From VRUE01 sp963844395 (GTDB lineage: Bacteria > Actinomycetota > Thermoleophilia > Solirubrobacterales > 70-9), in NCBI GenBank assembly GCA_963844395.1, contig CAWJNX010000002.1, positions 868,001-932,000 of the forward strand: a stretch of DNA of 64,000 nt. Reading direction: 5' to 3'. Position numbers and translations under genes: made by a program. This document shows positions 32,828 to 41,010 of the stretch, in pieces. The notes beneath the pieces are model-generated. The model was not told where the DNA came from, did no database searches, and saw nothing but the letters and a program-made list of their open reading frames with translations. Numbering within the stretch: the first letter of the stretch is position 1; every line of letters begins with the position of its first letter.

Positions 32828-34419
32828 ATGGAGGCGGCGGAGGCCCTCGGCAGGGGGAGCCTGTCTACGTATTTCGAAGCAGTCCGCGAGGCGGCCCGCG
32901 CTCGCTCCCGCACCTTCTGGATCGTCGCTGGTCTGACTGTCCTCGCTGCCGGGTTGCGTTTCGCGACCCTCGGCGTTCAGGCCTACCATCACGACGAGAT
33001 CGTCACCGCCAGCCGCGTCCTGCGCGGCGATTTCTGGCACGCGATGGAAGCGGTCGGCTTCAGCGAGTCGGCGCCGCCGCTCTACTACGCGCTGGCGTGG
33101 TTCTGGACGCAGCTGACAGGCACCGGCGAGTTCGGCCTGCGCTCGCTCTCGGCGTTGGCCGGGGTGGCGACCGTCCCGGTTGCCTACTTGCTCGGCGCCG
33201 AGCTGCGCGACCGCCGCGCCGGGCTCGCCGCCGCGGCGCTGGTCGCCGTCAACCCGATGCTGCTCTGGTACTCGCAGGAGGCGCGCGGCTACGCGCTGTT
33301 GGTCCTCCTTACCTCCCTAGCGCTCCTCTACTTCCTGCGCGCTCTTGACCGCCCCCGGGGGACGTGTCGCAGCTTAGAGGACGTTATGGGTACCTAAGCT
33401 ACGGCACGTCCGGGGACCTGACTTTGTGGGGAGTCTTCTCCGGGTTGGCACTTGCCACTCACTACTTCGCCTTCTTCCCGGTCGCCGCTGAGGCTGCGTG
33501 GCTGCTGCGCCGCCGCGGCCGCGACTCGCTGCGCGGCCTCTGGATCGTCGCCGGGTTTGGGCTGCTGCTGGCGCCGCTGGCGATCCACCAGACGCTGCAG
33601 AACCACGCCGAATGGATCGGCAACCACAGCCTCGGCCACCGGCTCTGGGAGATCGGGGTTGTCTTCACCGTCGGTGAGATCGGCGACATCATCGCCCGCC
33701 CCGAGCGCCCCGCCTTGGCGCTCGTGCCGGCGGCACTGGTCGTCGGACTGCTGGTCTTCCTCGCCGCACGGGGCGGCAGTGATGAGCGCCGAGCGGGAGG
33801 CCGGGTGTTGACGATCGCCGCCGCCACGATCGCCACCCCTCTCCTTATCGCCCTGCTCGTCCCCAGTAAGGACTATGTGCTGGCCCGCAACATGCTGCCG
33901 GCTCTGGTGCCGTTGCTGGTCGCCGCCGGGATCGGGGCGACGCTGCGCGGCGCCCGACGCGGGGCCGCCGTCCTCGGTGTAGCGCTGTTCGTCTACTCGC
34001 TCGGCTTCTGCCTGGCTGCCAGCCTCTCGCCGAGCCTGCAGCGGCCCAATTGGGAGGCGGTGGCACAGCGCTTGGGGGAGCCCGAGGCGCCGCGGGCGAT
34101 AGTCGGCTGGACGCTGGGGCATGCCTCGCTTCGCTACTACCTCTCGACCGGGTCCTTCCAGGCGCGGTCTTCCGAAGGCTACGTCTGGCACGTGCATGAG
34201 ATCGACTTCGTCTCCGACGGGCCAGCACCGCCCGTCCCGGCCCGCCTGATCGGTCCCCGCTTCCGCCAGGTCGGCTATGAGCGGGCCGGCCGGCTCCACA
34301 TCAGGCGCTACGCGTTGCCCGGCCCAGACCTGGTGCGCCTGCGTCTGAAGCGGGTGCGCGCTGCCCACCTGAACTTCCGCTCGAACGGGGTCTTGCTCGA
34401 CGGCATCGGTGCGCCGTGA
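32828..34419 (+). pseudogene. Glycosyltransferase-like membrane protein broken by a hairpin insertion
   Basis: Two frames join into one protein of about 510 residues resembling ArnT/PMT-type (GT-C) transferases. The first, 32828 to about 33350, has WIVAGLTVLAAGLRFATLG, the lumenal HHDEIVTASR with the acidic pair, and WYSQEARGYALLVLL. The second, about 33416-34419, has LWGVFSGLALATHYFAFFPVAAEAAWLL and further helices. The frame is lost within a 52-base hairpin at 33360-33411 that also brings a stop codon; removing 53 or 56 bases there restores the frame. Lon lies 2 bases upstream. A functional full-length protein is unlikely unless this is an assembly artefact. Confidence 0.75.
33360..33411. 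repeat. Hairpin element with TTATG apex interrupting the glycosyltransferase-like gene
   Basis: Eighteen-base arms (GGACGTGTCGCAGCTTAG at 33360-33377 and 33394-33411) pair at 16 positions plus one G-T, around a 16-base loop containing CGTTATGGGT. CCGGGG occurs on both sides, as a short direct repeat. The stem start and loop resemble the element in sdhB. The reading frame differs by one on either side. Confidence 0.85.
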
Positions 34420-34498
34420 CGCGGGTGGCGCACGCTGGCCGAGGTTTTGGGGCTATGCTCAGCGGGAACCGGACGTTCAGCCCCAGCGAGGAGATGGC

Positions 34499-34939
34499 AT
34501 GAGCAAGACCAAGGCGACGAAGACCGCTGACCGCGCCACCGACCTCTACTCGGTCGCGCGCGAGAACCCTTACGTGCAGCGCCTGATGGAGGACGAAGAG
34601 CTTCGCGAAAGCATCCGCAACGCGTTCGAATCGGCGCGAGGCGCCTACTCCCGGGCGACGGGCAACGGCAAGGGCACGGTCAAGGCAGTGACCAGCGACA
34701 AGAAGGTCCAGAAGGACCTGCGCTCCGCCGCCGAGAGCCTGCGCGAAGCCTCCGAGCAGCTGCGTGCCCCGAAGCGGCGTCGCAAGAGCCGTCTCGGCCG
34801 CCTCATCCTGCTCGCCTTGGTTGGCGGCGCCATCGCCCTGGTGGTAAGCGAGGACGCGCGCAAGACCGTCTTGGACGCCCTCTTCGGCGCCGAGGAGGAG
34901 TTCGAGTACTCCAGCACGACGAGCATCAACGGATCGTAG
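34499..34939 (+). CDS. Small membrane-anchored protein, unknown
   Basis: The 146-residue product has a charged N-terminal half predicted helical (ATDLYSVARENPYVQRLMED...), a basic stretch PKRRRKSR, one membrane helix (about 105-122, LGRLILLALVGGAIALVV) and a short acidic C-terminus. The ATG at 34499 follows GAGGAG at a proper distance. It is followed by a hairpin and a TetR gene on the same strand. No family is recognised. Confidence 0.68.
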   Translation: MSKTKATKTADRATDLYSVARENPYVQRLMEDEELRESIRNAFESARGAYSRATGNGKGTVKAVTSDKKVQKDLRSAAESLREASEQLRAPKRRRKSRLGRLILLALVGGAIALVVSEDARKTVLDALFGAEEEFEYSSTTSINGS

Positions 34940-34951
34940 GCGCGGCGCCGG

Positions 34952-34973
34952 GGCGAGCCGCCCGGCGCTCGCC
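34952..34973 (+). terminator. Short hairpin after the membrane-anchored protein gene
   Basis: GGCGAGC and GCTCGCC pair across eight bases, 12 bases after the stop. There is no T run. It could terminate or merely separate this gene from tetR, whose start is 13 bases further on. Confidence 0.35.
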
Positions 34974-34986
34974 ATAGACTTCGCTC

Positions 34987-35595
34987 ATGGAGGCTGCCAC
35001 CAAAGAGCGCGAGCTGAGCGGCGAAAAGGCGCAGCGCATAATCGACGCGATGCGCGAGAGCGTCGCCAAGCGCGGCGCCGCGGGCTCGACCTTCGAGCAC
35101 GTCGCCCGTGAGGCCGGCGTCAGCCGCGGTCTCCTGCACTATTACTTCGGGACGAAGGAGCGGCTGCTGGTCGAGGTCGTCCGCCGCGACGCCGAGATCC
35201 GCGTCACCCGCCTGGACGAGCCGCTCGCCCGGGCCGAGACGGTCGACGACGTAATCGACGTCCTCGTCGCCAGCCTCACCGACCTGATCGAGAACGAACC
35301 CGCCTTCTTCCTCCTCCTCTACGAGCTGTTCAGCGCCGGCCGCCGCAACCCCGACATCCGGCACGAGGTCGGCCAGCTCTTCGATCGCACCCGCTCCCAC
35401 GTCGCCGAGGTCCTCAAGACGAAGGAGCGCGAGGGCGTGCTCAGTCTCCGCTACGACGCCGAATCGATCGTCGCCTACCTCTTCGCAGTCGGCGACGGCT
35501 TCGCCCTGCAGGCCCTCTCCGACCCGGAGCGGAACATCGACTCCGCCCTCGCGGCCGGCGCCGCATCGGCGCGGTACCTGCTCGCCAGCGAGTAG
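34987..35595 (+). CDS. TetR/AcrR-family transcriptional regulator
   Basis: The 202-residue protein has a TetR DNA-binding domain (AQRIIDAMRESVAKRGAAGS, then TFEHVAREAGVSRGLLHYYFGTKERLLVEVV, about residues 15-65) and an all-helical ligand domain. It is likely a repressor of a nearby gene or of itself; the gene downstream is lost in the scrambled patch, so a target cannot be named. No convincing operator was seen. Confidence 0.92.
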   Translation: MEAATKERELSGEKAQRIIDAMRESVAKRGAAGSTFEHVAREAGVSRGLLHYYFGTKERLLVEVVRRDAEIRVTRLDEPLARAETVDDVIDVLVASLTDLIENEPAFFLLLYELFSAGRRNPDIRHEVGQLFDRTRSHVAEVLKTKEREGVLSLRYDAESIVAYLFAVGDGFALQALSDPERNIDSALAAGAASARYLLASE

Positions 35596-35668
35596 CTCGT
35601 AGGCCGCTGCTACGCTTTCAGCAGCCAGAACAGTGTGACCAAGACGCGAGTCTCGGTGCACCGTTTGC

Positions 35669-35705
35669 GGAAGGGGTTCGGGCCGGATGCTCGAGCCCTT
35701 TTCCT
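35669..35705 (+). terminator. Candidate tetR terminator
   Basis: GGAAGGGGTTCGGGC pairs imperfectly with GCTCGAGCCCTTTTCC, with T4 within the 3' arm. It is about 75 bases after the tetR stop. Confidence 0.4.
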
Positions 35706-35755
35706 TTCTGGAGAGGCCCGACGACCGCAGGGCGCCGCCGGACCGATCATGGTCG

Positions 35756-35845
35756 CTACCTAGCCAAACGGTCGATGACCAATATGGCGATCAGTAGCGC
35801 CGTAGCCAGAACAGCGCTTTCCAACTCGTCCTCCTTTCCGGGCAT
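35756..35845 (-). CDS. Possible 29-residue membrane microprotein
   Basis: The frame reads MPGKEDELESAVLATALLIA then ILVIDRLAR, one hydrophobic helix with charged ends. An AGGAGG lies inside it five bases before an in-frame TTG, so a 22-residue product starting at that TTG is also possible. Such tiny single-helix proteins exist (KdpF-like, for example), but there is no kdp gene here. The call rests only on the frame, the helix and the ribosome binding site. Confidence 0.25.
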   Translation of the reverse strand: MPGKEDELESAVLATALLIAILVIDRLAR

Positions 35846-36019
35846 GCCGCCCTTGTCCCTCGGGACCGGGACTGGCCCCAAGCTCAGGAGAATGGTCTTC
35901 CCGGCTACGAGTGCGAAAGGAGTCGCTTTCTAGCTACGAACCACGTCATCCAAGGTAGTGCGGCCAGAGGTCGGAACCGCAATCCAGCCACGAACTAGCC
36001 CGCCCTTCCAGGCCAAATC

Positions 36020-36047
36020 GCTTCTACATAGAAGGGATAGACGTGAG
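36020..36047 (+). repeat. Left copy of a flanking direct repeat
   Basis: CGCTTCTACATAGAAGG followed by GATAGACGTGAG closely matches the sequence at 37240-37269 in the same orientation. The two copies bracket the scrambled patch of about 1.2 kb. Confidence 0.55.
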
Positions 36048-36052
36048 TCTCT

Positions 36053-36310
36053 TTACACGACCTCTTCTTCGACCTCATCATCAGCGGGTGGGCCAGTGAA
36101 GATGTGGATCATCCAGTTCATCGCCCAGATACAGCGGGCCGTGCGAAGAGCGGCGAGGACCGACAGCCCGGCTGCGATGTAGAAGATGATGCGGCTCGGG
36201 GCCTCTCCGGAAACGACGAGGCCAACTAATGCAGCCAGGGTGGCAAATCCGAGGTAGCGCAAGGCAGACCGGAACGTGGCCCAGAGTTCCGGGTAGTGGG
36301 CACTTTCACG
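36053..36310 (-). pseudogene. C-terminal half of a four-helix membrane protein (detached by inversion)
   Basis: The minus strand encodes RESAHYPELWATFRSALRYL, two helices (LGFATLAALVGLVVSG and IIFYIAAGLSVLAALRTARCIWAM) and an acidic C-terminus, EVEEEVV. Its N-terminal half is missing here. It is found on the plus strand at 36421-36675, ending SAPADRMEIL, which is where this part should begin. An ATG overlaps the break (36313), but the product would be only half of the family protein. Confidence 0.65.
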
Positions 36311-36420
36311 CATCGACCACGGGTCGCGCGCTGAACCCGAACGATGCATTTGCCAAGATCGAGGAGGCGTATGAAGACCGCAGGCAGGAGCTTGAGAAAG
36401 CCGCCTCATTGGGCTTATAG
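36311..36420 (+). pseudogene. C-terminal fragment of an unidentified gene
   Basis: The plus-strand frame ends ALNPNDAFAKIEEAYEDRRQ then ELEKAASLGL and stop, directly abutting the ATG at 36421. This looks like the 3' end of an upstream operon partner of the membrane protein, separated from its own 5' part by the same inversion. The origin of its N-terminal part is unresolved. Confidence 0.4.
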
Positions 36421-36675
36421 ATGAAGCGCCTGCGCGAGGCGTGGGCCGCCAATTTCCTGTGGTGCGAGTTCGCGCTCGGTGTCGTCGCCGTGGCCGCACT
36501 GATCGTCTGGTCGGGGTTTCTCGGTGGCTCGTCGCATTTGGACGACTTCTTGGACGACCACGGCGAAACGCTCTACATCGTCCTGGCGCCCATCACGGCG
36601 GCGATGTTGGGGTTCATCCTTGCGGCTACCGCAATCGTTGTCACCTCCGCCCCGGCGGACCGCATGGAAATCCTG
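36421..36675 (+). pseudogene. N-terminal half of the same four-helix membrane protein
   Basis: The plus strand encodes MKRLREAWAANFLWCEFALG, two helices (VVAVAALIVWSGFLGG and YIVLAPITAAMLGFILAATAIVV) and SAPADRMEIL. The family continues with a sequence like RESAHYPELW, which is found on the other strand at 36310. After 36675 the frame runs 12 codons to a TAG. Inverting about 365 bases (36311-36675) rebuilds an uninterrupted protein of about 170 residues. Confidence 0.65.
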
Positions 36676-36714
36676 CCTCAGGATGCGCGTGTCGGCGATG
36701 AAGGCATCGCCTAG

Positions 36715-37143
36715 CAGGTCGACGGTCTGCGACGCTTTGCCGGACTCCATGACATCGACCTTGAACTCGCTGGCGATGACGCGATCAAGAATCGGAATGA
36801 TTTTGCCCATGGCGACTGGGTGCTGGCTAAGGAAAAGGAGGGGGAACAACTGCCTGGGCCGACCCTTCGGCGCACGAAGCCGGGTCGGAAGGCTGGGGGG
36901 CGGTCGGAGCGGGTCCGACCAGTGGAAGAACTTGATTCCCTCTCGAACGTGCTCTTCACGCTCTCTCAGTTCGTTGAGGAGTTCTCCTGGCTATGCATGG
37001 GAGATCATCCCCTGGCAAAACGCCTGGAAAGCGAGGTCCGCGTCAGAGACGTATTCCGCTTCAGCAAACACCGGGTCCTGCGAAAAGGGCGCTATGCCGC
37101 TGAGCCTTGGTGGGATGGGATGCCACCGATTCCGCTCAACTAG
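36715..37143 (+). pseudogene. 5'-truncated gene with an R-X4-H motif
   Basis: Open for 142 codons in the same frame as the membrane-protein half, but after a TAG. It encodes VDGLRRFAGLHDIDLELAGD, then DAIKNRNDFAHGDWVLAKEK and later ELDSLSNVLFTLSQFVEEFSW. RNDFAH fits the R-X4-6-H pattern of HEPN-type proteins, in helical context, but the N-terminal part is absent and the start is unclear. The antisense frame is also partly open; I favour this strand because of the motif. HEPN assignment is tentative. Confidence 0.4.
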
Positions 37144-37239
37144 AAGCGTTCTCGCTCCAGTCAGCTTCGGCCTCAGCCTCCGCTTCGGCTTGTCCTAGCC
37201 AAATTTCGTCGTTTTCTGGCTCTAGTTCTGGCTCTCTGC

Positions 37240-37269
37240 GCTTATAAATAGAAGGGGATAGGCGTGAGC
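37240..37269 (+). repeat. Right copy of a flanking direct repeat
   Basis: CGCTTATAAATAGAAGGGG then ATAGGCGTGAG resembles 36020-36047. It lies 50 bases upstream of an MMPL gene, where TATAAAT could also be part of that gene's promoter. Confidence 0.55.
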
Positions 37270-37318
37270 GTCCTCACAGACGGGACCCCTCGTCTGCGAA
37301 AGGCTGGCTGACCAGCCA

Positions 37319-39538
37319 ATGCATGACGCGATGATCAGACTGGCGAGGTTGCTGGCGCGAAGGCGGCGACTTGTCCTCGTTGTCTGGGCGCTCGTTCTTC
37401 TTGCCTCGCTTCCCCTCGCCGCCCGCCAGACCGAACATCTCACCGGCGGCGGCTTCGACGTTCCGGGCAGCCAGTCGAAGGCGGTTGCCGAGGCCATGCA
37501 GGGGGTCTTCGCTGGTCGGGCCAGCGGCGTCGCGGTGCTGCTGCGGGCCGAGCCGGGCGCCGGTGGCGCCGAGCGCGCCGCCGCCGTGCGCCGGGTGCGG
37601 CGCGAGGTCGCTGCGGTCGACGGCATTGCCTTGGGGCCCGCGGTCGCACGCAGCGGCGAGTTGCAACTGCGTCGCGACGGAAGCGCGGTGCTGCCGCTCT
37701 CCAGCGCGGTCTCGCCCGATGAGCTGATCGACCCCGCGGTGGAGCTACGCGAAGGCCTCGACCCCGGCACCGCTGCCGACGGTGTCACGCCCTATCTGGC
37801 GGGCCAGCCCACCGTCTGGGCCGGGATGCAGGAGCTCTCCAAGGAAGACCTCGCCAAGGCCGAGGCGAGCGGCTTCCCGATCGTCGCCTTGATCCTCCTG
37901 CTCGTCTTCGGCTCGCTGGCCGCGGCGGCGCTGCCGCTCACCCTCGGCTTCGTCAGCGTGATCGTCACCGGCGCACTCATTTACTTCATCTCGCTGCAGA
38001 TGAGCACGTCGGTCTTCGTCACCAACATGGCCTCGATGATCGGGATCGGGGTGGCGGTCGATTACTCACTCTTCATCCTCGCCCGCTACCGCGAGGAGCG
38101 GAACAAGGGGCGCGACTGCGACGCGGCGCGGGCAGAGGCGCTGGCCACCTCTGGGCTGGCGGTCGCCTTCTCCGGCATCGCCGTGATCGTCTCCTTGGCC
38201 GGCCTCTGGATGATCGACAACCAGGCGCTGCGCTCGATGGCCCTCGGCGCGATGACCGTGGTCGCCGTCTCGATTCTCACCGCGACGACCCTGCTGCCGG
38301 CGCTGATCGCCCTGCTCGGCGACCGAGTCATGCCTGGCGGCATGGTGGCGAGGGTCCTGCGCTTCTTCAAGCACTCGATCTTCCGGCGTCCACGGCCGGG
38401 GCCCGTTGTTGGTGCCGCCGAGGGTCCTTCCTTCTGGGACAGGTGGGCGCGCCGCGTCATGGCCCGTCCCGTGGCCGCCGCGACCGGCGCCGCCGCAATC
38501 CTCCTCTTGCTCGCCTCGCCGGTCCTCTCGCTCGAGTCCGGCACCACCGCGCTCGAGCAGTTCCCAAAGGACAGTGACGTCCGGGTTGGCAACGAACTCG
38601 TCTCCGAGCAGCTCGGCGGCGGCGCCGACCCGGTGCAGGTCGTCGCCTCTTTCCCTGACGCCGTGGACCGAGCCGCAGCCACCGAGTTCGCCGCCGAGCT
38701 GCGCGAGCAGCGCGGCGTCAGCACGGTCGCGCCGCCCGTTTACGCCGGCGACAGCGCTCTGATCGAGGCGACCACGAGCGCGGCCAGCGACTCCGACGCC
38801 GCGACCGCGCTGGTCGACCGGTTGCGCGACTCGTTCGTCCCCGCCAGCGGCCTGGCGGCTGTCGCCAGCGTTGACATCGGCGGCGAAACCGCCCGTACCG
38901 ACGACGTCCGCACCCAGATCTCCGGCTCGTTCTGGAAGATCGTCGGCTTCGTCCTCGCGCTCAGCTTCCTCGTCCTGATGGTGATGCTGCGCTCGCTGCT
39001 GCTGCCGCTGAAGGCGGTGCTGATGAACCTGCTCTCGATCGGCGCCGCGTTCGGCGTTCTGGTCGCGGTCTTCCAGTGGGGCTGGCTCGACAGCGTGCTC
39101 GGCTTCGAAAGCCTGGGAGCGCTCGACACGATCAACGTGCCGCTGATCTTCGCCATCGTCTTCGGCCTCTCGATGGACTACGAGGTCTTCCTGATGTCGC
39201 GCATCCGCGAGCGCTACCTGGTCCACGGCGACAACGAGCGGGCGGTCGCCGAGGGCCTCGCCTCTAGCGCCCGCACGATCTCCTCCGCGGCGCTGATCAT
39301 GAGCTCGGTCTTCGCCGTCTTCGTCCTCACCGGCGTGCCCTCGATCAAGGAGCTGGGGCTCGGCTGCGCCGTCGCGATCGCCCTCGACGCGACCCTGGTG
39401 CGCCTGATCCTGGTGCCGGCGGCGATGAAGCTGATGGGCAAGTGGAACTGGTGGATGCCGTCCTGGCTCGACAGGGTGCTGCCACGGCTTAGCTTCGAGG
39501 GCGGCGGCAAGGCGGAGCCGGAGCCGGCTGAGGCCTGA
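37319..39538 (+). CDS. MMPL/RND-family transporter
   Basis: The 739-residue protein has an N-terminal helix (LVLVVWALVLLASLPLA), a periplasmic loop, five helices with IGIGVAVDYSLFILARYREE, a cytoplasmic loop with FFKHSIFRRPRPG, a second periplasmic domain and five helices with FGLSMDYEVFLMSRIRERY. The Asp-Tyr pairs are the proton-relay residues of MMPL exporters. Substrates are probably lipids or hydrophobic compounds. The start may be the ATG at 37319 or at 37331. No regulator is adjacent except the TetR gene 1.7 kb upstream. Confidence 0.9.
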   Translation: MHDAMIRLARLLARRRRLVLVVWALVLLASLPLAARQTEHLTGGGFDVPGSQSKAVAEAMQGVFAGRASGVAVLLRAEPGAGGAERAAAVRRVRREVAAVDGIALGPAVARSGELQLRRDGSAVLPLSSAVSPDELIDPAVELREGLDPGTAADGVTPYLAGQPTVWAGMQELSKEDLAKAEASGFPIVALILLLVFGSLAAAALPLTLGFVSVIVTGALIYFISLQMSTSVFVTNMASMIGIGVAVDYSLFILARYREERNKGRDCDAARAEALATSGLAVAFSGIAVIVSLAGLWMIDNQALRSMALGAMTVVAVSILTATTLLPALIALLGDRVMPGGMVARVLRFFKHSIFRRPRPGPVVGAAEGPSFWDRWARRVMARPVAAATGAAAILLLLASPVLSLESGTTALEQFPKDSDVRVGNELVSEQLGGGADPVQVVASFPDAVDRAAATEFAAELREQRGVSTVAPPVYAGDSALIEATTSAASDSDAATALVDRLRDSFVPASGLAAVASVDIGGETARTDDVRTQISGSFWKIVGFVLALSFLVLMVMLRSLLLPLKAVLMNLLSIGAAFGVLVAVFQWGWLDSVLGFESLGALDTINVPLIFAIVFGLSMDYEVFLMSRIRERYLVHGDNERAVAEGLASSARTISSAALIMSSVFAVFVLTGVPSIKELGLGCAVAIALDATLVRLILVPAAMKLMGKWNWWMPSWLDRVLPRLSFEGGGKAEPEPAEA

Positions 39539-39566
39539 TCCGTCCCACGCCGGATACGATCCGGGC

Positions 39567-41009
39567 ATGGTGGTGATGGGAGGATGGGGGGTGCGGCGCA
39601 CCGGCGATGACATCGCCTTCGCGGGCGCGGCGCAGCAGGCGGAGATGGTGCGGGCGGGCGAGGTCACGCCGACCGAGCTCGTGCGCCTCTGCCTCGATCG
39701 GATCGCGCGGCTCGACCCGCAGCTAAACGCGTTCCGGGTGGTCCTTGTCGAGCAGGCGCTGCTTGAAGCGGAGCAGGCTGAGGCGCGGCTGAAGGCCGGC
39801 GAGGAGCGGCCGCTTTTGGGGGTGCCGATCGCGGTCAAGGACGAAGTCGACGTGATGGGTCAGGTGAAGACCTGGGGGACCGACGCCTTCACCGAGCCGG
39901 CGAAGGCTGACGGCGAGATGGTGCGCCGCCTGCGCGAGGCCGGCGCGATCGTCGTCGGTTTGACCCTGCTGCCGGAGATGGCGATCTGCGGCTTCACCGA
40001 GTCGGCCACCTACGGCGTTACCCGCAACCCCTGGGATCCGCAGCGCACGCCGGGCGGTTCGAGCGGTGGGTCGGCCGCGGCGGTCGCCGCGGGGCTGGTG
40101 CCAATCGCCTCTGCCGGCGATGGGGCGGGGTCGATCCGCATTCCCGCCGCCTCCTGCGGCCTGTTCGGCCTCAAGGTCTCGCGGGGTCGCGTCTCGATGG
40201 CGCCCGACCTCGAAGGGTGGCGCGGTCTCGCCGTCCTTGGCTGCCTCAGTCGCTCTGTGCTCGACGCCGCCCTCTGGCTCGACGTCGTCGCCGGCGATTC
40301 GCAGGAGCCGGAGGCGCCTCCGGCGCCAGAGCGGCCCTTCGTCGAGGCGGCGAAGACGCCGCCCGGAAAGCTGCGCATCGCCCACTCGACCCGCGCCCCT
40401 CGCGCTGCCGCGCCGCCGATCGTCTCGGATGTGGTCAAGGGCGCCGTCGCGGATACCGCCGCGCTTCTCGGCTCCCTCGGGCACGAGGTCGTCGAGCGCG
40501 ATCCGGACTGGGGCGGGATCGGCAACAACATCACGGCGCGCTTCCTCGGCGGCGTCGCGGAGACGATTCGCGAAGTGCCCCATCCCGAGCGCCTCGAACG
40601 ACGCACCCGCGGCTTCGGACGGCTGGGCAGCCTCCTGCCCAAGGGCCTCTATGAGCGCGCGTTGGGGGAGGGACGCGCGGCCGACATCGCGCGCGTCAAC
40701 GCGATCTTCGACTCCCATGACGTGCTGATGACGCCGGTGATGGGTGGGACGGCGCTGCCGGTGCGGCGCTGGGAGGGACAGGGCGCCCTGCGCACGGTGC
40801 TCGGGATGAGCCGCTTCTATCCCTTCTGCGTCCCCTGGAACCACCTCGGCAACCCGGCGATGTCGGTGCCGGTCGGTTTCGCCGACGACGGCATGCCGCT
40901 GGCCGTGCAGATTGTCGGCCGCCAGGGAGAGGAGGCGACCTTGCTCTCGCTCGCCGCTCAGCTCGAGGCCGAGCGGCCCTGGGCGGACCGCCGGCCGCCG
41001 ATCTCCTGA
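39567..41009 (+). CDS. Amidase (amidase signature family)
   Basis: The 480-residue enzyme has the catalytic Ser-cisSer-Lys set: Lys91 in VPIAVKDEVDV, the Gly/Ser box TPGGSSGGSAAAVAAG with Ser165/166, and the nucleophile Ser189 in GDGAGSIRIPAA. It hydrolyses amides to acids and ammonia; substrate not predictable. A GatA role is unlikely because gatB and gatC are not adjacent and the C-terminal half differs. It is followed, tail to tail and one base apart, by the diiron protein gene. Confidence 0.9.
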   Translation: MVVMGGWGVRRTGDDIAFAGAAQQAEMVRAGEVTPTELVRLCLDRIARLDPQLNAFRVVLVEQALLEAEQAEARLKAGEERPLLGVPIAVKDEVDVMGQVKTWGTDAFTEPAKADGEMVRRLREAGAIVVGLTLLPEMAICGFTESATYGVTRNPWDPQRTPGGSSGGSAAAVAAGLVPIASAGDGAGSIRIPAASCGLFGLKVSRGRVSMAPDLEGWRGLAVLGCLSRSVLDAALWLDVVAGDSQEPEAPPAPERPFVEAAKTPPGKLRIAHSTRAPRAAAPPIVSDVVKGAVADTAALLGSLGHEVVERDPDWGGIGNNITARFLGGVAETIREVPHPERLERRTRGFGRLGSLLPKGLYERALGEGRAADIARVNAIFDSHDVLMTPVMGGTALPVRRWEGQGALRTVLGMSRFYPFCVPWNHLGNPAMSVPVGFADDGMPLAVQIVGRQGEEATLLSLAAQLEAERPWADRRPPIS

Positions 41010-41010
41010 G

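Larger units (their letters stand above)
35596..36052. other. Gene-poor stretch after tetR
   Basis: About 450 bases hold no normal gene. An imperfect hairpin at 35669-35703 (GGAAGGGG... with ...CCCTTTTCC) ends in a T run and could terminate tetR. A 29-codon frame lies on the minus strand at 35756-35845. The rest has lower coding character and more stop codons than the surroundings, as in decayed sequence. Confidence 0.5.

Noticed and set aside
36415..36849. Minus-strand frame with MGKIIPILDRVIASEFKVDV
   Set aside because: It reads plausibly, but the opposite strand has the R-X4-H motif and a longer matching frame; no convincing start. Left as an alternative reading of the patch.
39567..41009. 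GatA subunit of the tRNA amidotransferase
   Set aside because: gatB and gatC are not adjacent and the C-terminal half does not follow GatA.
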